Of a stretch of DNA of 41,947 nt, positions 6,183-15,740 are shown in pieces (the first letter of the stretch is position 1; the number at the start of each line of letters is the position of its first letter). Both the position numbers and the translations under genes were made by a program. Under the pieces are notes generated by a model, which was not told where the DNA came from, did no database searches, and was given only the letters and a program-made list of their open reading frames with translations. This stretch comes from Verrucomicrobiaceae bacterium (GTDB taxonomy: Bacteria; Verrucomicrobiota; Verrucomicrobiia; Verrucomicrobiales; Akkermansiaceae): assembly GCA_027484055.1 (NCBI GenBank), contig JAIXQH010000018.1, positions 1 to 41,947 of the forward strand, written 5' to 3'.

Positions 6183-8948
6183 TCAGCCAGTCGTGCGTAA
6201 ACCGGAGGCAATCGCGTTGATCGAGAGCAGCAGCTTCGGCAAGAGGGCGTCGGCCTCGGTGTTGCGCTCGTGGGAGACATGCGCGCGCCACTCGCGGAGC
6301 AGGGCGATTTGTTGCTGATGGAGCACGCGGAGTGGAGCTTCCCGGATATCGAGCGTTTTCGCCATGCGCGGGCGGCGGGCGCGCATTTCTCCGTCGAAAA
6401 GCTCGGCAAGTAAGTCGCGGGTGCGGATGAATTCCTGGTTGATCAGGCCGATGAAGCGCTGGCGGAGATCCTCATTCTCGACGAGGCCCGCGTAGTCATT
6501 CATCAGCTCCATGTTCGCGGAGGCGAGGTTTGTCTCCACGTTCGTCAAGACGTAGCTCAGGAATGTGGATTGAGGTAGGGCGGTCTTGAATTCCGCGAAG
6601 CCTGCGGGGTCTTCATTTTTGAGAGTTTCCAGAGCCGAGCCTACGCCGAACCAACCCGGCAGGTAGAACCGTGCTTGAGTCCATGAGAAGACCCAAGGAA
6701 TGGCGCGCAAGTCACTGATGAGGAATCCCTTTTTTCCTGTCCGTCGAGCTGGACGCGAGCCGATGCGCGAGTTTTCCAAGGCGTCGATGGGGGTGGCTTG
6801 GCGGTAGAACTCGATGAAGCCGTCAGCCTTTAAGAGGCTTTGATAGGCCGCTTGGCTCGTCGCGCCGAGACGCTCGAGGAATGCCTCGCAGGGGTCTTCA
6901 CGATGAGGCAGGTGGCGGTGATTCGCGGTGGTGACGGCGGCACCGGCGACGAGGAGTTCGAGGTTGTAGGTGGCGTTGGCGACATTGGCGTATTTTTGGG
7001 CGATTGTTTCGCCTTGCTCGGTCATGCGGAAGCCGCCGCTCATGGCACCATTTGGCAAGGCTGCCATGAACCAGTGCGTCGGACCAGCGCCACGTGAAAT
7101 TGTCCCGCCACGACCGTGGAAAAAGCAGAGTCGCACATGGTTTTCTTGACCCACCCGGGTGAGTGCGGTCTGTGCGCGTTGAAGGGCGAATTGGGCGGCG
7201 AGGATGCCGCAGTCCTTGTTCGAGTCCGAGTAGCCGAGCATGACTTGTTGGCTGGGGGTCGCGCCTTGGATCACGCGGGCTTTCTGAGAGCGGAGGGTTA
7301 GGGGATGCTGCAGGAAATCCCTGAGAATGCCTGGCGAGCGGTCCAAATCGTCCATGGTTTCGAACAAGGGCACGACGGGTAGTGGGCAGACGAGACCTTC
7401 TGGGCTGAACTCCATGAGCCCAGCCTCGCGGGCTAGCAGATAGACGCCGAGCAAGTCGGAAAGCTGGCGGGTCATCGATACAATGAGAGCACCTAAGCCA
7501 GCACATCCCCAGGCCCGGTGGTGGCGAACGAGGACGCGGTAGCAATCGAGCACATTATCCGCCTCGATCCCTACGCGGAGATCATCATGGAGAAAGGGCC
7601 GCGTCGATTTTAACTCTTCATTGAGAAACGCCAACCGCTGCTCTTCCGGCCAAGAGCCATAATTTTCGCCATCAGGCACCCCAGACTCGAACAACAATTG
7701 GGAGATCGCCTTGTCGTGGAACTCCGAATTTTGGCGGATGTCTAGGGTGGCCAAATGAAAGCCAAACATTTCCAATTTATGGCGCAGGGGGCGGATCACA
7801 TCCTCTTCCAAGAGGTGGCAGCCGGCTTGGGCAAGGGTGCGGGAGAGGAGGTTTAAATCATCGGCCAGGCAGGCGGTATTTTGGTAACCGGGCTGCCCGT
7901 TGATTTGCTCCTGCAAACGGAGCGCCATCAAGGCGGCCATTTGCCGCCAAGGCTCTTCTTCGTAGCGGTCGAGAATATCGGCTAGGCCATTGCTGCCTTT
8001 GAGCATGTCCTGAAGTTGGTCGATTCTCGCCTGTAATTCGGCGGGCACCGGGGTGAGGTAGCGGGAGAGAGTGAGTTGTTTTCCCAGCTCCAATAGCTCG
8101 CGTTGGAGCAGCTTGAACGCTGAGTTCCGAAGCGTTTCCAAGGTTTTCTCGGTCACAGCCGGCGTGACAAGCGGGTGGCCGTCGCGGTCGCCGCCGATCC
8201 AGGTGCCGAAGATCAGCTTGGGGACATTTCCTGCAGAGCGGAGTAGGTCCAGCGGCAGACCGGCGTCGCGCCATGCTTCGGTGAAATGAAGATCCAGACG
8301 ATTGATCGCCGAGGGGAAAAGGTCTCGCAAGTAGTGAGTCGCATTCCGCAGCTCGCTGGTGATATCGGGGCGGACGAGGTGGATTTCCGCAGTGCGCCAG
8401 AGGGTCTCTAGGGTGGTGATGATCCGCTCACGGATGTGCCTGCGCTCGCGGTCGGTGTATTTAGGAAACTCGTTTTTCACCATTTCCCCATACAAGGCCC
8501 GGTGGCGCTCGCGGATGCTGGAGCGCTTGGCTTCGGTGGGGTGAGCGGTTAGCACTGGCTCCACTTGCACATCACGCAGCACCTCTAATATCTGCTCCGG
8601 CGTCAGACCGATGGCTAGCAGATCGCGCAACGCTTGTGGCCATAAGCCACGGATCGATTCTGCGCCCAGCGCTTTTTCCCGCTCCCGCCGGATTTCTGCC
8701 GCCACGCGTTCTTCCACCATGTTCAGCAGTTGGAAGCCGATCGAGTAAAGCTGGGGCAGACCTTCAGGTGCCGCGCCGATGGCTGGCTCGCGCCCAGACC
8801 AAGGTAGGTAGGGCAGCAGCTCAGTCTCTCCGGTGCTGATCAGTGCTTCTTCAAGGCAACGCAGTAAATACTGCAAGCGCTCGTCGATGAGATCAAATCC
8901 TTCCAGCCGTAGCTGCTTGCGAATAGGGTTAACAGTCGAGTCGGTCAT
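6183..8948 (-). CDS. ppc: Phosphoenolpyruvate carboxylase
   Basis: This enzyme makes oxaloacetate from phosphoenolpyruvate and bicarbonate, refilling the TCA cycle. The protein is about 921 residues, normal for the bacterial family. The catalytic His block VLTAHPTEAKR, the GYSDSNKDCGILAAQ block, and the FHGRGGTISRGAGP block with the following MTEQGETIAQKYAN are all present. The C-terminus INAIASGLRTTG matches the conserved end that forms part of the allosteric site. The ATG at 8946-8948 (MTDSTVNPIRKQL) is preferred over an upstream TTG at 9003-9005. It follows leuB on the same strand with about 80 bp between, so partial cotranscription is possible. All catalytic motifs appear intact. Confidence 0.97.
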   Translation of the reverse strand: MTDSTVNPIRKQLRLEGFDLIDERLQYLLRCLEEALISTGETELLPYLPWSGREPAIGAAPEGLPQLYSIGFQLLNMVEERVAAEIRREREKALGAESIRGLWPQALRDLLAIGLTPEQILEVLRDVQVEPVLTAHPTEAKRSSIRERHRALYGEMVKNEFPKYTDRERRHIRERIITTLETLWRTAEIHLVRPDITSELRNATHYLRDLFPSAINRLDLHFTEAWRDAGLPLDLLRSAGNVPKLIFGTWIGGDRDGHPLVTPAVTEKTLETLRNSAFKLLQRELLELGKQLTLSRYLTPVPAELQARIDQLQDMLKGSNGLADILDRYEEEPWRQMAALMALRLQEQINGQPGYQNTACLADDLNLLSRTLAQAGCHLLEEDVIRPLRHKLEMFGFHLATLDIRQNSEFHDKAISQLLFESGVPDGENYGSWPEEQRLAFLNEELKSTRPFLHDDLRVGIEADNVLDCYRVLVRHHRAWGCAGLGALIVSMTRQLSDLLGVYLLAREAGLMEFSPEGLVCPLPVVPLFETMDDLDRSPGILRDFLQHPLTLRSQKARVIQGATPSQQVMLGYSDSNKDCGILAAQFALQRAQTALTRVGQENHVRLCFFHGRGGTISRGAGPTHWFMAALPNGAMSGGFRMTEQGETIAQKYANVANATYNLELLVAGAAVTTANHRHLPHREDPCEAFLERLGATSQAAYQSLLKADGFIEFYRQATPIDALENSRIGSRPARRTGKKGFLISDLRAIPWVFSWTQARFYLPGWFGVGSALETLKNEDPAGFAEFKTALPQSTFLSYVLTNVETNLASANMELMNDYAGLVENEDLRQRFIGLINQEFIRTRDLLAELFDGEMRARRPRMAKTLDIREAPLRVLHQQQIALLREWRAHVSHERNTEADALLPKLLLSINAIASGLRTTG

Positions 8949-9029
8949 GCGTGCAGGAAGAGAGCATGAACTGGGCCGATTCGGGAAGGGGATAAATTCC
9001 TCCAAATTTTCGCCATTTTGCAGGGGGCA

Positions 9030-10553
<1,524 letters not shown>

Positions 10554-10621
10554 ATAGGCCGCTTTTCACAAAGCTTGCGATTTCTCTCGATGGTCGTAAT
10601 TTGAGCTGAACACTCATTCAT

Positions 10622-10996
10622 ATGTCCACGACCACCTCACCAAAAATCACCGCCTACGTTAAAACCTTCTGTGGCTGGAGCGAAGGCGTCCGCGCCATCA
10701 TGCGGAAATACGAACTTCCCTACGAAGAGAAAGACATCATTAAAAACCCAGCATTCCGTTGGGAAATGGAACAACGCAGCGGACAATCGCTCTCACCGTG
10801 TGTTGAAATTGACGGGCACATGCTCCCTGACATCAGTGGCGAGGAAGTTGAGAAATGGATGCTGGCGAATGGCTACCTCCAAGAAAACGACGCCGCGCCG
10901 GACGCCCCGATCAATTCCGCCTGCACCGACGAGCAGCACGCTGAGATGGCGCTCGGACGCATGCCGGTGCCTGGGAAAATCCGCTTTCTCGATTGA
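10622..10996 (+). CDS. Glutaredoxin-family protein with CGWS active site
   Basis: The 124-residue protein has a glutaredoxin fold: KITAYVKTFCGWSEGVRAIM with the active site C17-G-W-S20, then YEEKDIIKNPAFRWEM, and the cis-Pro/GSH-binding region SLSPCVEIDGHMLPDISGEEVEKWM. A CxxS site is monothiol, as in CGFS glutaredoxins that handle iron-sulfur clusters, but here Trp replaces Phe. A C-terminal extension of about 35 residues is not part of the usual fold and contains one more Cys. It lies between khpA and the sigma-factor gene, both in the same direction, with short gaps. Its role could be glutathione-dependent redox control or cluster transfer, and the sequence does not decide this. Confidence 0.82.
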   Translation: MSTTTSPKITAYVKTFCGWSEGVRAIMRKYELPYEEKDIIKNPAFRWEMEQRSGQSLSPCVEIDGHMLPDISGEEVEKWMLANGYLQENDAAPDAPINSACTDEQHAEMALGRMPVPGKIRFLD

Positions 10997-11045
10997 TTTG
11001 CAACGAGCAGACAATTTCCGGTGAGTCCGGCATTATCCTCTTTGA

Positions 11046-11576
11046 ATGATGACTTCTCCCGCAAACGCTTGGAAGCAGTGGTTGGCCGAAAACGGTCCCC
11101 GCTTGCTTCTTTTCGCTCGCGGGTGGAGCAATTCCCGCCAAGACGCCGAAGATCTCGTACAGGATGCCATTCTCCGGATGTGGCACCACCAAGCGGATAA
11201 GGGCTACACCCCGCCGGACCTGCCGCTCGTCTTTTCGACCATTCGCTTCTGTGGTCTCAATCATCACCGGAGCGAATCGCGTCGCCGCAAGCGTGAGGAA
11301 TCCGTCATTTACCTCAATGATTTCCAAGACGTCTGGCTCGACCCCGTGCTCGAGGATGATGAAGACGCGCTCATTCTGCGCGATGCCGTGCAGCATCTCA
11401 GCGAAAAACTCCGCGAGGTGGTTATGTTGAAGTTCTGGGGTGGGCTGACCTTCCTCCAAATTTCTGAAACGCTCGCCATTTCGCCAAATACGGCGGCCTC
11501 GCGCTATCGCTACGCCCTCGAACAGCTCGCCCACGAACTCCGCCGTATCAAACAGGACCGCCATGAAACCGCCTGA
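11046..11576 (+). CDS. Sigma-70 family (ECF-like) RNA polymerase sigma factor
   Basis: This 176-residue protein has region 2 (SRQDAEDLVQDAILRMWHH) and region 4 (LREVVMLKFWGGLTFLQISETLAISPNTAASRYRYALEQLAHEL) but no region 1.1 or 3, as in extracytoplasmic-function sigma factors. The linker is acidic (LEDDEDALILRDAV). Two consecutive ATG codons (11046 and 11049) are possible starts. The downstream gene overlaps it by 14 bp and encodes a single-pass membrane protein. This is the usual arrangement of a sigma factor and its anti-sigma factor, so the pair is probably translationally coupled. The signal and target promoters are unknown. Confidence 0.9.
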   Translation: MMTSPANAWKQWLAENGPRLLLFARGWSNSRQDAEDLVQDAILRMWHHQADKGYTPPDLPLVFSTIRFCGLNHHRSESRRRKREESVIYLNDFQDVWLDPVLEDDEDALILRDAVQHLSEKLREVVMLKFWGGLTFLQISETLAISPNTAASRYRYALEQLAHELRRIKQDRHETA

Positions 11577-12141
11577 ACCTAACGCCACAGAACTCGAAAG
11601 CGCCCTCGCACGGCTCATGCCGCCCGCACTCAGCCCGCGTGCTCAAGAAGACATCGAGTCCATGCTGGAGCAGCTCGCTAACAGTCAGGCCCGGCCCGGC
11701 AGCCATGTTTCACCACAGCGTTGGTTCCTCGGCGCAGGCATCGCTGCGAGCATCGGCGCGCTGATTTCATTATGGCCGCTTTTCGGATCCAAATCTGAGC
11801 CCCAGCTGTTGGCCACGGCACCGTCAGCATCCTCCCTCGTCCGTGAATCCAGCCTCCCGCTCTCTGGCACTTACCAGCAGCAAGAGAATTTAGCGACCTA
11901 CTCGGGCGCAGATGGGCGTGTGCAAGTCCGCAGCGTCGGTGAGGAGATTTCCATTCTGGTGCTCTCTGCCACCGGTGAGGCGCTTTTCGATCAGAAACTG
12001 CCGGCTACGGACTCGTCGGATTCTGTGCCCGCCGCTTGGCGTGATCGGGTCGATCACTTGCGTCGCACCCTGGACGGGACTCACGTTTCGAGCACGATTC
12101 CTTCCCGCGAGCCTCAGCCACGCGCCGTCCCTCGTCCTTGA
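11563..12141 (+). CDS. Putative membrane anti-sigma factor or partner of the ECF sigma factor
   Basis: The gene starts inside the end of the sigma-factor gene (14-bp overlap), strongly suggesting coupled synthesis. The 192-residue product has a soluble N-terminal part of about 50 residues (LESALARLMPPALSPRAQEDIESMLEQL). One membrane segment follows at about residues 54-72 (FLGAGIAASIGALISLWPLF), then an exported C-terminal part of about 115 residues. This layout suits an anti-sigma factor that binds sigma in the cytoplasm and senses outside. No zinc-binding HxxxCxxC motif is visible, so it is not a standard ZAS-type anti-sigma factor. I do not recognise the family; the role rests on position and topology. 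Confidence 0.6.
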   Translation: MKPPEPNATELESALARLMPPALSPRAQEDIESMLEQLANSQARPGSHVSPQRWFLGAGIAASIGALISLWPLFGSKSEPQLLATAPSASSLVRESSLPLSGTYQQQENLATYSGADGRVQVRSVGEEISILVLSATGEALFDQKLPATDSSDSVPAAWRDRVDHLRRTLDGTHVSSTIPSREPQPRAVPRP

Positions 12142-12209
12142 GCGGGGACTTTGACATTTCTTCTGGGAATACCTTGCGTTTTTTTTGTCGGCTTCCCATC
12201 TTCCCGCCC

Positions 12210-14051
12210 ATGCATCCTGATGTGGCGAAACTGGTCGAGGCCGGTCGCATTCCCAAACCTGTCGGCGAGCGCCTTTCTCAATTGGCTCCCGGAAACTTCT
12301 GTATTCACAAATCTTTCGGGGCCGGTAAGGTCATCGACTGGGATCTTCCGAACAAAAAAGTCACCATCGACTTCGAGAAATCCACCGGCCAAACGATGGA
12401 ACTCACCTTCGCCTTCCAAAAGACCGAATGGATCCCTGCCGACGACTTCCGCGCCAAGAAGATCGAACAAATCGAAGAGCTCCGCGCTCTCGTTAAAAGC
12501 GACCCGCTCGCGCTCATCGTCCACCTATTAGAAAGCCACGGCGGCAGCATGACCGGTGACGCCCTTGAAAAAGAACTCTCCGGTGCCGTTATCCCAGAAG
12601 CCAATTTCAAAAAATGGTGGGACACGACGAAAAAATCCCTCCGCGAGAGCCGCCTTGCTGCCGTTCCGCAAAAACGCACCGAGCCCATCGTCCTCCGCGT
12701 CGGGGATCGTAGTCCTGCCGAAGCTCTCGTCGCCGACTTTGAAGCCGCTCGTGACATCAAGGGCATGATCCGCGCGCTCGAGGCCATCGCTGCCGACATC
12801 GGTGCCTTTGAAAATGATGCAGACGCCCTCAAGCGCCTGCTCAGCGACATCGATGAAGGAGCGAAAAAGGCTGCTCGCGTCCAGCTCGGCCAAGCCCTCC
12901 AGCTCGTCGCCGCGCGGGATGAAGTCATCAGCTCATCCAAGGCTCTCACCCTAGACGACCACGCCGTCCGGCTCTCAGATCTCCTGCTTTCTGCCGAGCC
13001 TGTGCGCCTCGCCGAAGAAGCTGGCACCCTACCTTCTGGCCGCCAACGCGCCGTTTACGAAGCCTTCCCTGATGCCTTTGGCGAAGAATGGGTCAGTAAA
13101 ATCGTCCAAGTCTTCGACTGCGTCGGAGCCCGTGGGGTCACGGAAATCGCCCGTATCCTCTTGGAGCGGAGCGCCATGCCCGCCCTCGTCACTCACCTGC
13201 GCTCCGCCATCGCCCGCCGTGCGCTTGGCCCGGACGCCCTCATCTGGGTCTGCCGCGAGCGAAAAGGACCGGCTCAGGAAATTTTCAGCGCCGACGTCGG
13301 TGCCTCCGTGCTCAACCTGCTCGAAAACGACCACCTTTCCGATGGTCCCCGCAAGACCTCGCGCCTCCAGAGCCTGCTCGGAGACGACAAGACTCTACTC
13401 ACCGATCTCGTCGCCATCATGGACATCAACGAGACCCGCAACTTCGGCCGCCGTCTGCTCGACTGCCCGGTCTTCGGCGATCTTGAGAAAAAGTCCCTCA
13501 TGGCCCGCATCATCAAGGCCCGTCCTGAGACTGTGGAACTCGTCAACGGCATCAACGCGAAGCGACCAGAAGAAGTCCTGCTCGTTTCTTGGGAAAGCCT
13601 AGAGAAGAAAAAGGCCGAGCTCGACGACCTCATCCGCAACAAAATCCCGCAGAACCTCAACGACGTCAAAATCGCCCGCTCCTATGGCGACCTCCGCGAG
13701 AACTTCGAATACAAGTCCGCCAAAGACCTCGAAAAATACCTCGCCCACCGCCGCAACGCCTTGGACAAGGAAATCAACAACGCCCGCGGCACGGATTTCA
13801 AAGGCTCGGACGCCTCCAAGGTCAACATCGGCACTATCGTCACCCTCGCCGACGCCGAAGGGAAACTCACTGACATGACAGTTCTCGGTGCCTGGGACTC
13901 GATCCCGGAAACGAAAACTGTCTCCTACCTCTCCGAAGTCGGAAAAGCCCTCGTCGGCCGCGAACCTGGTGACACGGTCCAAGTCCGCGACGAACTCACG
14001 GAAGTCATGACCACCCTGACGATTCGTTCGATCCGCCCCTTCAACCCGTAA
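12210..14051 (+). CDS. greA: GreA-type transcription elongation factor fused to a long N-terminal region
   Basis: This 613-residue protein has a GreA/GreB-like C-terminus. A coiled-coil part has GDLRENFEYKSAKD at about 493-506, matching the GDLxENAEYxxAK tip region of GreA. A C-terminal FKBP-like segment follows (GTIVTLADAEGK... ending TIRSIRPF). GreA rescues backtracked RNA polymerase by stimulating transcript cleavage. The first ~470 residues are extra. They start with a small beta-rich module (NFCIHKSFGAGKVIDWDLPNKKVTIDFEKS), resembling polymerase-binding CarD/TRCF-like modules, and continue as a long helical region. Chlamydial GreA proteins are similarly extended, so this is probably a lineage-typical form. 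The ATG at 12210 is preferred over an upstream TTG at 12138. It is followed by eno after 40 bp. Confidence 0.85.
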   Translation: MHPDVAKLVEAGRIPKPVGERLSQLAPGNFCIHKSFGAGKVIDWDLPNKKVTIDFEKSTGQTMELTFAFQKTEWIPADDFRAKKIEQIEELRALVKSDPLALIVHLLESHGGSMTGDALEKELSGAVIPEANFKKWWDTTKKSLRESRLAAVPQKRTEPIVLRVGDRSPAEALVADFEAARDIKGMIRALEAIAADIGAFENDADALKRLLSDIDEGAKKAARVQLGQALQLVAARDEVISSSKALTLDDHAVRLSDLLLSAEPVRLAEEAGTLPSGRQRAVYEAFPDAFGEEWVSKIVQVFDCVGARGVTEIARILLERSAMPALVTHLRSAIARRALGPDALIWVCRERKGPAQEIFSADVGASVLNLLENDHLSDGPRKTSRLQSLLGDDKTLLTDLVAIMDINETRNFGRRLLDCPVFGDLEKKSLMARIIKARPETVELVNGINAKRPEEVLLVSWESLEKKKAELDDLIRNKIPQNLNDVKIARSYGDLRENFEYKSAKDLEKYLAHRRNALDKEINNARGTDFKGSDASKVNIGTIVTLADAEGKLTDMTVLGAWDSIPETKTVSYLSEVGKALVGREPGDTVQVRDELTEVMTTLTIRSIRPFNP

Positions 14052-14073
14052 ATATCAAAAACCCGCTACCTAA

Positions 14074-15387
<1,314 letters not shown>

Positions 15388-15406
15388 AGCGCCAATCAGG
15401 CACCCT

Positions 15407-15447
15407 CAAAGCGGCGACCTCCTTCACGGAGGCCGCCGCTTTTTTTG
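15407..15447 (+). terminator. Rho-independent terminator after eno
   Basis: A 13-bp stem (15410-15422 with 15428-15440, one A/C mismatch) with loop TTCAC is followed by seven T residues. It ends the eno transcript about 20 bp after the stop codon. Confidence 0.9.
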
Positions 15448-15520
15448 CATACCACCGTCGCGACTGGCTTACCCAGCCAAGCATGAAGAATTGTGGAAAG
15501 GTTCATCCCGAAAACCAAAA

Positions 15521-15631
15521 TTTAACCACGGATTACACAGATTACACGGATGATGAAGAGGTTGTGAAAATGATTCAAAAACCTGTTTGTTGCATTCTGA
15601 AATCCGTAAAATCCGTTTAATTCGTGGTCAA
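15521..15631. repeat. Long imperfect inverted repeat, ACCACGGATTACAC type
   Basis: The left arm (15523-15552) begins TTAACCACGGATTACACAGA and the right arm (15602-15631) is its imperfect reverse complement, about 23 of 30 positions. The arms themselves repeat a GGATTACAC-like unit. Similar elements are, to my recollection, dispersed through many environmental bacterial genomes. It lies between the eno terminator and the end of the Roco gene, at the edge of the accessory island. It holds no gene. Confidence 0.75.
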
Positions 15632-15685
15632 AATCCAACGAATCATCCCTGCAACTTCGGAGTTCGGGTTCATGCGAGAAGGTGG

Positions 15686-15728
15686 CTGGCGCGTCTCGCG
15701 CCAGACCGTTGCGGAGGCGTCCCGCCTC
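15686..15728. repeat. Double REP-like palindrome
   Basis: Two adjacent hairpins with 3-base loops are seen: CTGGCGCG-TCT-CGCGCCAG at 15686-15704 and GAGGCG-TCC-CGCCTC at 15714-15728. The paired layout resembles REP/BIME elements. They lie downstream of the Roco gene. Confidence 0.55.
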
Positions 15729-15740
15729 GCTCCTGTCGTT

